The notes beneath the pieces were generated by a model. That model ran no database searches and was not told where the DNA came from. It worked only from the letters and a program-made list of their open reading frames with translations. The position numbers and the translations under genes are program-made. Below, piece by piece: positions 1 through 10,424 of a DNA stretch of 42,819 bases; position 1 is the stretch's first letter; each line of letters starts with the position of its first letter. Source of the stretch: Gnetum montanum (lineage: Eukaryota; Streptophyta; Gnetopsida; Gnetales; Gnetaceae); NCBI GenBank assembly GCA_015680685.1, contig MNCI01033529.1, positions 277,236-320,054 on the forward strand. The letters run 5' to 3'.

Positions 1-350
1 AAAGCAATAAATGAAACCATGTGCTGCAAGGTTTATCCAAACAAGTTCGTCTTTATTGCCGTACACAACTTGGGTTCAGGTTACAAGCTGCTCGAATAAA
101 GAGCCGTTCACTCTAGGACTCCTACTGCGGGCACATGGGGAAAAATTCTAACTCTGGAGTGATCAATCTGCCAGAGCTTCGCTACACTAGCTAGGATTTG
201 GAAATAAGGGGAGTGCCGCCTCTTATTTATAGAAATGGTGGCGGGACGCGATATCGCGTACGCGATATCGCAGGAGAAGACGCGATATTTCGCTTCGGCC
301 GCGATATCGCGTATGCGATATCACGGCCTAGTGTAAACCGCGTCTCATCA
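1..350 (-). repeat. LTR of gypsy-type element 1 (partial, cut by window start)
   Basis: This is the downstream (3') LTR of a minus-strand LTR retrotransposon; its outer part lies before the window. It ends at 344-350 with CTCATCA, the inverted match of the TGATGAG that opens the related LTRs at 2262, 3522 and 9504. On the minus strand a TATA box (TATAAATA, complement of 224-231) sits about 120 nt inside the LTR edge, so U3 is very short. Blocks around 28-160 (TGCAAGGTTTATC, CTCGAATAAAGA, CCTACTGCGGGCACA) recur in the other three LTRs. This copy is the least decayed and keeps many CpG sites in its U3. Confidence 0.85.
247..333. promoter_or_regulatory. Palindromic CGCGATATCGCG array in the U3 of the LTR
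   Basis: Just upstream (minus strand) of the LTR TATA box are several copies of the palindrome CGCGATATCGCG or close variants. Positions 248-271 form a perfect 24-bp palindrome, two GCGATATCGC halves around GTAC. Further copies lie near 281-293 and 300-332. Decayed versions (GATATCGC, AATATCGCGG, AATATCACGG) lie at the same place in the LTRs at 2262-3087 and 9504-10282. The position between LTR edge and TATA box suggests promoter or enhancer elements. I do not recognise a cognate transcription factor. Confidence 0.6.
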
Positions 351-379
351 CCCTTGTTACATTCATACTCAACTTCTTT

Positions 380-2125
380 CGTTTTCCTTCTCTCTCGATC
401 ACTACTTTGTTCTCTAGACTCTTCTATTATTTTTAGAACAATTTGAAATTTATCATCTAGGGATATCCACATTTGACCCACCTTTGTTGATACTTCTAAT
501 GCAAATTTTTGAATGGGAAAATTCTTTCTATTCACCATCTCTTTAAGTGGTGACTCTTCTTCATTTTCGCAGAATCTAATTTCCTTCTTTTAGAGGGAAG
601 GATCTCTGTTGTACTTCTTTGCACTTTCTCTTTTCCTCAACTTGCCTTCCTCCTTGGCAACTTGCTCCAACAATCTTTGTATTTGGTGGGCTCTAAGCTT
701 AGATAGTCTTCCTTGGGCATAAGTCCCAAGGGTTCTTCACATTTCATACCTAAGCCCATCCATGAGATGGCGTAGTTGTTCCTTTGGCAAGTAACCATGG
801 CTAGGGCAACTATGTAATAATGTATAATATTACCCCATGGCAGCATCCAATGGTTCATGTCATCCTTGTTTACATCCTTGGATTTGCTTACGCAAGTTGG
901 ACACTTAGGAGTACGTCTGATACTTATCGTTGAATAGCTCCAGCATGGTACTCCATCGATGAATGGATTCCGATTCTAAGGACCAGTACCAGCTTTCCTC
1001 TTTCTTGATTAGTGTCCATGGAAACAACTTTAGCTTTTTCCATCCATTTTCTATATTTTGCAAGGCACATGAGTCATGGAATGCTTGTAGATGGTTTTGA
1101 GGATCAACATTGTATCCCCCTTCAAATCATGGGATGTTATTCATGTCTAGTCTTTTGATCCTACTGTCCTTCTGGTGCCTTGTTGGAATCCTAATAGCCT
1201 TTGTTATATCTAACATACTTCAGGTGATGAGTAAGGGTTCATCGTGATCATGCTGTCTATGGTGTGTATGATGCCTATGTTGTTCCCTACTCTTCCTTCT
1301 TTCGTGATGTGTCTCTCTGGAATGCCCTCACCCCCTTTCTTGACTATTTTGTTAATGATTTCTATTTGGCTTACCATTGTCCTCATGGTCTTTCCCTTTA
1401 TGACTGCATTTAGAGCCTGAAGGAGATGGGGAGGGAGATGATGAAGATGAAGAGGAAGGAGGACTGGCACCATGACGACACCTATCACCTTCTCTCTGGT
1501 GGTCATGGCCTCAATTGTGGTTACAATCAGAATGTTTGTCATTGTCATGCAATCGTGTTCCTTTTTCAAATCCTTTGTGTCCATTAGTCCCAGAACTTGG
1601 GTTATGAATAGTTGGGTGAAGATTTTGATACACAACTCCTTGATCGAAGTCAACGAGAGGAACATCATTTTGTGGAAAACCTCCCAAGGTAGGTTCACCA
1701 CCTTCATTTTCACTTAGGACATACGATACATCCTGAGACCACTTCCCCTTCACGAATTTGTAATATCTCTCCTGTTGCAAATCCCTCTGGTGTTATGCCT
1801 CTATGGGTCGATAATCTCTTGAATCTTGTTCATGCACAACGTACTCCAATTGTAAGTGCTACATACCGATTCGTGTGAGAGCACGAAGAAGCATGCTTGG
1901 GATTGAGCGATTGAGAGGTAACACTCTGTTGTCTTCTAAATCAAGCCATCACAGTTGTTCATCCTAGTGGAGGATAAAGATAAAGTTTGGTATATACTCA
2001 TCAAGATGAGCGTATACCATGCGAAATTGTTGAGGCACTGGCAAATCATCATGTGCATCCCGCCTCTGATTATTCATGGTGTCGAAACTAGTCGGTGAAG
2101 TACTCTCATAAGAAGAAGGAGACAT
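380..2125 (-). pseudogene. gag relic of element 1 (Ty3/gypsy, Athila-like)
   Basis: The reading starts at the ATG whose complement is 2123-2125 and runs leftward through several frames. The N-terminus shares LPVPQQFR, DEYIPNFIFILH and LLRALTRIGM with the gag of element 2 at 9357. A central His/Asp-rich linker follows (DLQQERYYKFVKGK, then QNDVP, VVYQNLHPTIHNP), and then the gag core and its Glu/Arg-rich tail (SPLKEMVNRK, VSTKVGQMW, LKIIEES). Stops and frameshifts break it. The gag protein would form the virus-like particle. At one site this copy keeps CGA (Arg) where element 2 has TGA stop, a typical methyl-CpG decay difference. Confidence 0.75.
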
Positions 2126-2240
2126 GATTGATTATTCAGTGTGCAATACCCTTTTTCAGTGATTGTAGTATAGTTAACTCTAAGGATTTGTTGCAATGAT
2201 GAAAAGATTTCCTAAGTTCTAATCGATGCACAAACAACAA

Positions 2241-2260
2241 AATCCCTAGCAACGGTGCCA
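2241..2260 (-). other. Primer-binding site of element 1 (tRNA-Asp-like)
   Basis: One base outside the LTR that starts at 2262, the minus strand reads TGGCACCGTTGCTAGGGAT. This is close to the TGGCGCC-GTTGCCGGGGA type of primer site of plant Athila-like gypsy elements, read as complementary to a tRNA-Asp 3' end. The position fixes the element as minus strand, with 2262-3087 as its 5' LTR. Confidence 0.75.
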
Positions 2261-2261
2261 A

Positions 2262-3087
2262 TGATGAGCGGAGAGGTAACCCTATGCCCAACCATACAAA
2301 TACGAGCATTCATGCGTGATTTGGTCGAACTCCAAGGATTAAGTGCTTATGCGCTTACACAAGACAAGGATGAGTTATGTAGTCATTTTCTTCCCAAGCT
2401 TACTTGTAAGGCACAATTGTATGATTAAGTAAACTTAAGGTATATGATTTTTATGTTTTTTTATATTTTTTATCTTAATCTCCTAAGTGTGTGTAATAAA
2501 AAGATTTAATTAACTAATGGGTCTTTGTAACTCTAATGTGAATCAAATCCTAACACCAGCATCTGTTCCCACTCTCCAGATACATCCTAAACCAGTGTAA
2601 CACTACTGGGGTTACCAAATGCTAGTTGTTACTGGGTTACCAAGTGTTCCACGTATGCTCGAAGTGGTTGTGCTGAGTGTGCTAATTTGTTGATAATTAA
2701 TAATTAATAATTCAATAGAAATAACGTTAATCAACTATTGCAAACATCAAATGATAATAAATAACATGAAATGCAATAGTTAAACTATTTTGAATGTTGC
2801 AAGGTTTATCACAAAGTTCGTCTTTATTTCCGGACACAAGGTGTGCTCAGGCACACAATGCTCAAATAAAGATCTGTTCACTTTATGACTTCTACTGTAG
2901 GCACTTAGAAATAATTCTAACTCTGGAATAAAAAAAACTACAAGAGTTTAGCTAAGGACTGAAAAAACTAATGCCAAACCAAGTGCCCCTGTCTCTTATT
3001 TATAGGAAACAAGACAGGCTCTAACATCGCATGTCTGATATCGCTTTGACATCTCCAATATCGCGGATCCGATATCGGGACTCATCA
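2262..3087 (-). repeat. 5' LTR of element 1 (826 bp)
   Basis: It begins TGATGAG (2262-2268) and ends CTCATCA (3081-3087), a perfect 7-bp terminal inverted repeat. The minus-strand TATA box is the complement of 2997-3004. The GATATCGC palindromes near 3030-3080 are decayed compared with 247-333. Flanking DNA at 3088 is LINE coding sequence, which supports the right border. The matching target duplication would lie left of the window. Confidence 0.85.
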
Positions 3088-3521
3088 CCATGCAATACAC
3101 CTATACAATAATGCAAGTTGGACAAGGTTGTGAAAAATTTTTCTTCTAATCTCCCATGTCAAAATTTGTTTCCTATTGTAAGAATTTTTTAGAGCAAATA
3201 GAGCTTGTATGCCACTAGAAACCCTTTGAGCAATAAGGATATTCCTACTATAATTACTAGCAAATTCAACTCCCAAATATTTATAAGATTTACATATATC
3301 AAGTCCTTTTTATTTAAGAAAAAATTTGTAATTTCTATTTTTAGTACCACAAACTAGAATTTTAGTCTTATCATTATTAACTTTCATACTAGACTGGTTA
3401 TAATACTCATGGAAGATTTGAAGCATATAATTTAATCTTATAGCTGATTTTGCAATCAAGGCCACATCATCTACAAAGAAAAGCATATTCAAAAATAATT
3501 CATTCACTCACATAACATGAT
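3088..3521 (-). pseudogene. LINE reverse-transcriptase relic, 3' part of the split copy
   Basis: Minus-strand translation shows the catalytic block FFVDDVALIAKS (FVDD encoded by the complement of 3466-3477), then VNNDKTKILVCG, GVEFASNYS and, after a helix-rich stretch, LLYRCIAW. This order (YxDD block, VN-KTK, GVxF, LLYGCExW) is that of non-LTR reverse transcriptases. The wording differs from both the L1 and RTE copies elsewhere in the window, so it is a third LINE lineage. It is cut on the left by element 1 and on the right by element 2, and continues at 10283 after element 2. Confidence 0.75.
3517..3521. repeat. Target-site duplication of element 2, left copy (ATGAT)
   Basis: ATGAT directly before the LTR start at 3522 equals ATGAT at 10283-10287 directly after the other LTR. 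Five bases is the usual gypsy integration footprint. Confidence 0.85.
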
Positions 3522-4272
3522 TGATGAGTGGAGAGGTACCTCTACACTCAATCATACGAATACGAGCGTCTCACGCGCGATCCGGTCGAACTCCAAGGAC
3601 TAAGTGCTTACGCAACTTAATGGAACACTTTAGGTTAATCAATCACTGTCTTCCCAAACTTACTTGTATTGTCACGGTTGAATGGTTAAGTAAGCTTGAG
3701 GTATATGATTTTTATATCTTTTATCTTTTTAATGTCTTTACGCTAATAGGGAAAGGCGAAGAGAGCCAAGTGACTAACTTATATTAACTATTCACTAACT
3801 AAGTTCTAATTGTCCTAGCATCTGTATCCGTTCCCACTTGCCGCACACACCCTAAACCAGTGCAATGCTGCTGGGATTACCAAACACTACTCGTTACTGG
3901 GTTACCAAGCGTTACACACGTGCTCGAAGCGGTCGTACTGAATGCACTTAACTAGGAGAGTCAAGGGTTGACAGAGATTAATTATCTAGGAAAGCATTTA
4001 AACATTCAACAATAATTAAATCCTATTTAGCTTAGTCCATATGTTGCAAGGTTTATCAGAAAGTTCATTTTTATTACCATACACAAATGTGTGCTCAGGT
4101 ACAATTTGCTCGAATAAAGATCCGTTCACTTTGAGACTCCTACTGCGAACACATGAAAATTATTCTAACTCTGGAATGGTAAAACTGCTATAGTTTTGGC
4201 TAAGGGACTAACTCTAGATGAGAGGTCACATAAATACTATAGTAAATGGGGTGACATGTGAACAAATCATCA
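3522..4272 (-). repeat. 3' LTR of element 2
   Basis: It starts TGATGAGTGG and shares the GAGGTACC-CTACACTCAA and ATACGAATACGAGCG blocks with the LTR at 9504. The end is placed at AATCATCA (4265-4272), aligned with AACTCATCA of the sister LTR. The terminal bases have mutated, and the TATA/U3 segment is shortened by a small deletion near 4213. The right border is therefore less certain than the left one. Confidence 0.7.
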
Positions 4273-6250
4273 TTACAATACATGACAAAATTAGTGTTCA
4301 TGACAACAAGAGTGAATATTATACACATTTGACATCCAACCTTATTTGGCAGCTGAGAGAGAAGAGAGAAGAGAGAGAGAAAAGAAGAAGTCTGTTGTTT
4401 CCGACACCAAGATTGCACTTTTCATTGTCCATCTCTAAGCGTGTCATGAATCTTGTTCCTTGCATAACTGCCTCAGCACCAGTCCATTCCAAGTGTTTCC
4501 TATAGATCTAATCTGTTGTTGTATGATTGACATCTACACACACAAAACACAATCTGATAGTAGCAAGGGTAAATGAATCATAATGCAGTTAATACCTTGC
4601 CTCAATGTAAGGTCCATTGGTTGAGTTGTGTTATGGCTAATGCAGATCTGGAGATATAATACTGGTGGCTACCCAAGGTGTAGGGGTTAGGAGAAAATCG
4701 AAAAAATTGGTCCAAGGCCCCCATGACTGAGAGCGAACCTCCGGTAGTGAGAGAATGGAAAAAGATAAGGCATAAGAAAGATGGAGAACAAGAAACAACG
4801 ACAACGTCGATAAAATGAATGTTAAAGATGGAGATGAACAAAATAAATGGTGATTGCAGAAATGTTTAAGGGAAAGAAATTAATGGATGCACCCAAATAG
4901 GAATGCTAGTGGGTCCTCCCCAAAGCAGGCTCATGCCCTTAATGCCCTGACAATCCCACATTCAAAGAGCTTGTAGGATCTAGAAATGTCATCTGGAAGC
5001 AAGAGTTAAATTCTTAACCACAAGAGTTTACCAAAAAGAAGACAATGCATCAATCAAAATATGGACTATTGATACAACCGACAATGAGGTGCAAATGGAG
5101 AAAGAAGGATGGGAAGGAGAGAATGGAATGGAGTCTCAAGAACAAGGTGGTGTACAGCCCCTTGTGTATTAATGGTTAATGTGACTTAGTAGATCTCATT
5201 CCAAATCCAGCCTCAAACAAACCACATCCAGTGACTTCACATTAATACATTCGGCCAATCCATCTACTTGAAGTAACAAGAATGCCTCCACCAAAGAGCC
5301 ACCACCATTCCAACGAAACGAAAAAGGAAAAAGCAAGAAGTGAGAAGGGCCTTCGTTATAGGGAACATGTTTATTTGGTTCCATAACCAATGCTTATAGC
5401 CCAGATGATTATTTTATCTAAGGGATGTGCTTTGAATTCTCACTCTTTTTTTTTTTACGTGAGAACCACACCATGCAAAGACTTATTATTTTTATTAGCT
5501 CAGCTTCCCAATAATGGAGCAATGTTAGAATGGTAAGGAAAACTCAAGAAGAAAACATCCAAGCACCCAAGAGAATGACCAACACAAATGCATCAAATCC
5601 CCTTGAAGTCACACCCTTTTCAATCCTTGAGGCCTTCCTTAGTTTGAGAAATGCCCAGTCACTGATTCGTTAATAGTTCTTATTATTGAAATAAAGGGAC
5701 TATACAGTTCCAAGCCAAGAGAGACCATAGAAATTTATGGATGCATGGATGACGTGGACTCATTGCCTATTATATCAAAAGAACCATACCTTAGTATCAA
5801 CATCATAACTTAAAGGTAAAATCCAAACGTTAGCAATCAATGGAATACAGTTCATACCACCATTAGGAGCACTTATTAGGTGAAGAATCAAACAAAATAA
5901 ACAAACACACAAAGAAATGAAAGAGTATAAATGATGTTGTAAAACAAAAACAAGAAAATTTAAAGAAGTTTGTAAAACAAAAATGTGAAACAAAAACTTA
6001 AAAAGGAACTGAGGGCCGTGATTGATCAGCATATGTGGCCATCTCCCCTAAAACTTCAAGTTATTTTTTAGGAATTTCTAGCTTCCCCCTATTGATGTTT
6101 TTAGGTTAAGGGTTGGAAGTTGGCGACACTCTTGCTCCAATGCATCTATGCCTTCTACGTGGGCGCAAGTTGGTCCCCTAGTTAGTTCCATGCACGTTGA
6201 TGAGTTGCTCTCTTGATTAGGTATCAACCACTAGGTGTCTTCTTATCGTG
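4273..6250. other. Internal region of element 2 without recognised genes
   Basis: In element order this is the part after the protease, where a complete gypsy element would have reverse transcriptase, RNase H and integrase. I see no catalytic motif (YxDD, HHCC or DDE) on either strand, only short ORFs. There is a GA-rich tract at 4351-4392 and a T-run near 5447-5457. It may be non-coding leader-like sequence or a foreign insertion. Confidence 0.5.
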
Positions 6251-6256
6251 TGGCTG

Positions 6257-6740
6257 CTACATATAGGCACTTTTGTATGTTAATTTCTTGGGCACACCGG
6301 TTGCATGCAAGCAATGTTGAACATTCCTGTACACAATCACACCTTGTATCACTGTATGTGATGCATGGAACTTTCTTCTTCTCTCTTTTCCAAAAGTTTT
6401 TTCCTTAGATATTTCCAGGGAAAGATCGTGGATTCCTAAGCATGCATTTATGGTACTTAGCCATGTCCTTCCCATTATTATTGGGAAGTCCCCTTTGTCA
6501 TTGTTTACTTGTATCACTAGGAAATCAGCTGGGTATGACCAACCACACACAGTGGTAACGATGTCCTCCACCAGTCCGAAGAGAACAGTGATGGACTGGT
6601 CAGCTAGCTCTAAGCGAATATTGCTCTTCTTTAGTGGAGGCAGGTTCCAAGCTTTATACATCTCTTGTGATATTAAGCTGACTCTGGAACCTGAGTCTAG
6701 AAGAGCTTTACATGGTTCATTCCCAGCGACTTGGAGATAA
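6257..6740 (-). pseudogene. Aspartic protease domain of element 2
   Basis: Minus-strand translation gives CKALLDSGSRVSLISQEMY, with the retropepsin active site DSG encoded by the complement of 6686-6697. Then come IRLELADQSI, LVEDI and YPADFLVIQV, followed by FPIIMGRTWLSTINA. The order of active site, LADxS, G-VEDV, FPVDFxV and P-ILGRPFL is that of the protease in plant Athila-like gypsy polyproteins. It would cleave the gag polyprotein. Upstream the frame connects to the proline-rich linker. A frame break lies near 6290. The domain is well preserved compared with the rest of the element. Confidence 0.8.
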
Positions 6741-6799
6741 ATTAAAGGACTTCCAAGATCAGAGATTTTCCTGGGAAGGTGGCCTTCCTTGATCTAGTC

Positions 6800-7600
6800 A
6801 ATGATGGCATGTGTTAACATAACCATATGCGTTGAGCTTTGTTTTTGGTTTGAAGGGAGCTCTGAAGCCTTATTTGATGGAGGAGTGTTCAGAGGCTCAA
6901 TCGCTTGTGGTTGTGAGAGCTTGGTTGAACTGTTGGTTTTGAAGAAAGGTCTTCTCTTTGTACAGTTGTTAGAACCAGTAGCGGGTTGAAGATTTACAGC
7001 TCTTGTAGCATTGCGTTGCTACAGTTGAGTAGGGAGTTCCCCTTGCATTATTGGAGAGGGTGGTAATGGAGCTATCGGTGTGAGAGTTGTGGATGGATTT
7101 GGAGGATGGTATGTATGTGGTGTGTCTCCCCCAGGAGAAGAAGTCCTATAATACTCCCAAGCTTGGTAGTGACGTTGTGGTGTCACGTGTCCAACAGAGT
7201 CACGTGGAGAGATTGGTTGTTACATGTAGTAGCCATATGGATCCGGTTGCCGGTAAGGGTATTATTGCCTTGGCAGTGGCATCCCCCATGACTGTGGGTA
7301 TTGCCACTACTGGTGTTGCTCAATATGTTGTGGTGGAGTTCCACTTGGATAATACGTTAATGGTTGGTGGAACTGCCTCAGGTTACCTTGGGGATAAGGT
7401 AACCGTCAGGGTGCTTGCCATTTGTTAAGTCGTGGGTTAAGTGCATACACCCCAGACTCTTGCAGATGTGAGATTATTAGGTAACATCCCTTAGGATGGT
7501 CATACTAGCATATTTCACATCCACTGTCATTGTCCGTATTAGAATCCACAACCTCTTCGGTGATGGCCATTTTACCCTTACCTTTGTTACGTGCATGGTC
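6800..7600 (-). pseudogene. Pro/Gln/Tyr-rich linker between gag and protease in element 2
   Basis: The minus strand reads, with a few stops, a low-complexity linker rich in Pro, Gln, Tyr and Ser (for example YYPSGTPPQH, YRQPDPYGYY, YHPPNPSTTLTP). No CCHC zinc knuckle is visible. Plus-strand ORFs over this stretch (for example 7087-7428) are shadows of this biased composition. Confidence 0.55.
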
Positions 7601-9357
7601 CAAATCCCTCTTTTTCTTTTCGTCATAGTCACTACCTCACTCCTTAGACTCCTCTACGATTTTAAGAATGGTTTCAAATCTACTATCTAAGGAGTCCCAC
7701 ATTTGGTCTACCTTTGTCGACACTTTTGTTGTTAATTTTTGGAGTGGCAAGGTTTTCCTATGCACCATCTCTTTGAGTGGTGACTCTTCCTCCTCCTGAC
7801 AGAATCTCACTCCTCTTTTTCGGAGGGAAGGATCGCGGTTGTACTCTTTCGCACTTTCTCTCTTACGTAGCTCTCCTTCTTCCTTAGCTACTTACTCTAG
7901 CAATCTATGAACCTACTGGGACCTAAGCTCTGATAGTCTCCCTTGGGCATACATTCCAAGGGTTCTCCTGGTGTCATGCCTAAGTCCATCTACGAGATGG
8001 TGTAGTTGATCCTGCTGTGAGTAACCATGGCCCAGGCAACGATGTAACAGTGCATAGTATCAGCCCATGGCAGCATCCAAGGGTTCATGAGTTCCCTGCT
8101 TCCATCCTTGGATTTACTTTCACAAGTTGGACACTTGAGAGTATGTTTGATACTTATCATTAAACAGTTCTAGCATCGTACTCCACCTTTTAATTGATTC
8201 CAATTCTAAGAACCGGTACTAGCTTTCTGCTTCTTTTACTAGTGTCCTTGGGAACAACCTTAGATTTTGCCATTCATTCTCAATGTTCTGCAAGGCACAT
8301 GCATCATGAAATGCTTGTAAGTGGTTCTGAGGATTAGCGTTGTATCCCCACTCAAATCGTGGGATATTATTCATGTCTAACCTCTTGATCCTGCTATCTT
8401 TCTGGTGCCTTGTAGGAATTATTTAGCCTCCGTGATGTCTAGCAAGCTTCGGGTTGCAAGTAGGGGTTCTTCGTGGTCATTTCTTTCATAGCATCTGTGA
8501 TGTTTACGTGGTTCCCTACTCTCCCTTCTTCCATGCCGTGATTCTTTCGAGTGCCCTCATCCTCGCTCTTGACTCTCTCGTCGAGGTTTCTCACTTTGCT
8601 TACCCTTATCCCCACGGTTAGGTTTCTTATGATTGCGTCCTGATACTGAAGGAGAGGGTGAATGTGATGATCAAGGTGAAGAAGAAGGAGAACCATCACC
8701 ATGATGATGTTTCCTACCTTCTCTTTGGTGGTCTTGGCCCTGATCGTGATGATGATCAGAATGCCCCCCCTTATCATGTGTTTGTGTTCCCTCGTTGAAC
8801 ACTTGGTGTTCGTGGGGATCAGAACCAGGGTTGTGAATCGTGGAGTGAAGGTTCTGATACACCACCTCCTCACCATTGTTAGGAGGGGGAACATCATTTT
8901 GTGGAGAACCTATTGAAATAGGTTCACCACCCTCAATTTCACTTAATACGGGTGGAGCGTTATGGGGTCTTTTGCCCTTCAATGATGTATAGTATCTCTC
9001 CTGTTGCAAGTCCCGTTGACGTTGCACTTTTGTGGGATGGTAGTCCCTTGCATTGTCTTCGCATGCAACGTATTCCGCATATAATTGTGACATGCCTATT
9101 CATGCAAGAGCACGAAGGAGCATGTTGGGGACTGCTTGGTCTGGAGGCAACACTATATTACCCTCCAAGTCTCTCCAATGCAGTTGTTCATCTTGATGGA
9201 GAATAAAGGTAAAGTCGGGTACATATTCATCGTGATGAATATATCCCACTCGGAACTGTTGAGGAACTGGTAGATCTTGGTTACTTGTGTTGTGTTGCTG
9301 ACTGTTTCTTGTGTGAGTCCTAGGCGGTGAAGTGCTCTTGTGTGAAGAAGAAGACAT
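7600..9357 (-). pseudogene. gag gene of element 2 (retrotrans_gag type), decayed
   Basis: It starts at the ATG complementary to 9355-9357. The N-terminal part (to about 9100) has LPVPQQFR and a DEYVPDFTFILH block, and ends at an in-frame TGA where element 1 has CGA. The reading continues through a His/Asp/Gln-rich linker (9093-8671). After frameshifts comes the gag core at about 8420-8000: FEWGYNANPQNHLQAFHD, then WQNLRLFPRTL, AESWYRFLE and ELFNDKY. This matches the usual W-x-L-F-P-x-L-x-x-A-x-x-W pattern of Ty3/gypsy gag. The tail is Glu/Arg-rich. It would encode the capsid of the element's particles; stops make it non-functional. Confidence 0.8.
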
Positions 9358-9483
9358 TTTTGTCTTATTCGGTGTGCTATTTACCGTTATCTTATTTTTC
9401 TTTTGATCAACCTTAAGGGTTCGTTCTAGCTTCCCAACGATATGGATGATCTCCTATGTTCTACGTAGTGCACAAACAACTAA

Positions 9484-9503
9484 GTCCCATGCAATGGTGC
9501 CAA
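9484..9503 (-). other. Primer-binding site of element 2 (tRNA-Asp-like)
   Basis: Directly outside the LTR at 9504 the minus strand reads TTGGCACCATTGCATGGGA. It is the same site as at 2241-2260, with extra transitions expected from CpG decay. Confidence 0.7.
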
Positions 9504-10282
9504 TGATGAGTGGTGAGGTACCCCTACACTCAACCATACGAATACGAGCGTTACACGTGCGATCTGGTCGAACTCCGCAGACGGACTAGTTATGGCATCT
9601 AGACAGTTAGCCTTAGGTCACAGTTCGTTGTCTTCCCACCTGGACTAGTATTAGCTTCGTCACATATGGTTTAGTCTAGAGTGAGGTGTATGATGTGTTT
9701 CTATGCTAATGTTACTCCTGAGAACAACGGAAAGTAATATTGACTAAGCTAAGAGAGAAAGGATGAGAGAGAATCTAGCTAGCCTAAGTGTGATGAGCAT
9801 CTGTTCCTCGATTATCCGTTCACATCTTGGACTTTGTGCACGACTACCACTGGGATTACCAAGTGCAGATCCTAGGTACGCTACTAGGTTACCAAGTAGT
9901 CACACTTAAATGCTCGTAACCAAGTCGTACTCATTCCGCGTTAACAGGAGTTTAAGGGTGAGAAGAGATTAACTAGGAAAGCAGTAAATAACAATTAAAT
10001 AAATAATTAATTGAACTAAGTGAATGCTGCAATGATGAAGTAATCTCGATCTTTATTTTCGGTCATGTGTGTGTCCAAGTACACTCGAATAAAGGATGCC
10101 GTACAATTACATTCACCACACTGCGGGCATACACTGGGAGGAAAAGGGTTGAGAAGAAAAGCAAAAACTAAAATCAAACTTAACTCTAAAACTGACTCCT
10201 TTCTATTGGAATTGCCTGCCTCTTATTTATAGATGAGGAGACAAGCTGCAATATCACGGCTAGGTTAAATTACAACTCATCA
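9504..10282 (-). repeat. 5' LTR of element 2 (779 bp)
   Basis: TGATGAG at 9504-9510 and CTCATCA at 10276-10282 are its perfect terminal inverted repeats. The minus-strand TATA box is the complement of 10224-10231. The GATATCGC array seen at 247-333 has shrunk here to AATATCACGG near 10249. Confidence 0.85.
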
Positions 10283-10350
10283 ATGATCAAAGGCATTTTG
10301 CATCCATTCCTCTAATTCATCTATAAATATTCCATGCTGCATCATTGAAG
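10283..10350 (-). pseudogene. LINE reverse-transcriptase relic, 5' part of the split copy
   Basis: Minus-strand translation gives HGIFIDELEEWMQNAF, the palm block that in non-LTR reverse transcriptases precedes the YxDD block. Joined to 3521-3088 after removing element 2 and one ATGAT copy, it reads on toward FFVDDVALIAKS with one stop between. The relic ends near 10350-10420 in unrelated sequence. Confidence 0.65.
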
Positions 10351-10424
10351 CATTACCTAGTTCAAAAAAGTAGACCAAAATGAAAATAATCCTTGATATG
10401 AAGGACTTGAATGTTGTTTTTACG

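Larger units (their letters stand above)
351..2261 (-). mobile_element. Internal region of gag-only LTR retrotransposon (element 1)
   Basis: The 1.9-kb stretch between the LTRs at 1-350 and 2262-3087 holds only a primer-binding site and a gag relic. Protease, reverse transcriptase, RNase H and integrase are absent. Aligned by eye to element 2 (3522-10282), the left side of gag (about 390-620) matches about 7620-7850 there, so everything beyond gag is missing. This is the architecture of TR-GAG non-autonomous elements known from plants, though a simple internal deletion is also possible. The element sits in an old LINE reverse-transcriptase relic that resumes at 3088. Confidence 0.75.
3522..10282 (-). 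mobile_element. Complete non-autonomous gypsy-type LTR retrotransposon (element 2)
   Basis: A 6.8-kb minus-strand element bounded by LTRs 3522-4272 and 9504-10282 and a perfect 5-bp target duplication. Inside, in element order, are a primer-binding site (9484-9503), gag (9357 down to about 7600), a proline/glutamine-rich linker (about 7500-6800) and an aspartic protease (6740-6257). About 2 kb follow without any pol domain I can recognise. Without reverse transcriptase and integrase it would depend on a partner element. LTR divergence and stop codons show it is old. It split a LINE relic whose two halves read across the joined ends. Confidence 0.85.

Noticed and set aside
247-333. CRISPR-like or satellite repeat array
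   Set aside because: The units are palindromes of variable spacing inside an LTR promoter, without spacers of constant length; the context is a plant retrotransposon.
4273-6250. Reverse transcriptase or integrase of element 2
   Set aside because: I searched both strands for YxDD, HHCC and DDE-like blocks and found none that fit.
7087-7428. Plus-strand 113-codon ORF
   Set aside because: The opposite strand is the Pro/Gln/Tyr-rich gag-protease linker of element 2; the plus frame is a composition shadow without family resemblance.
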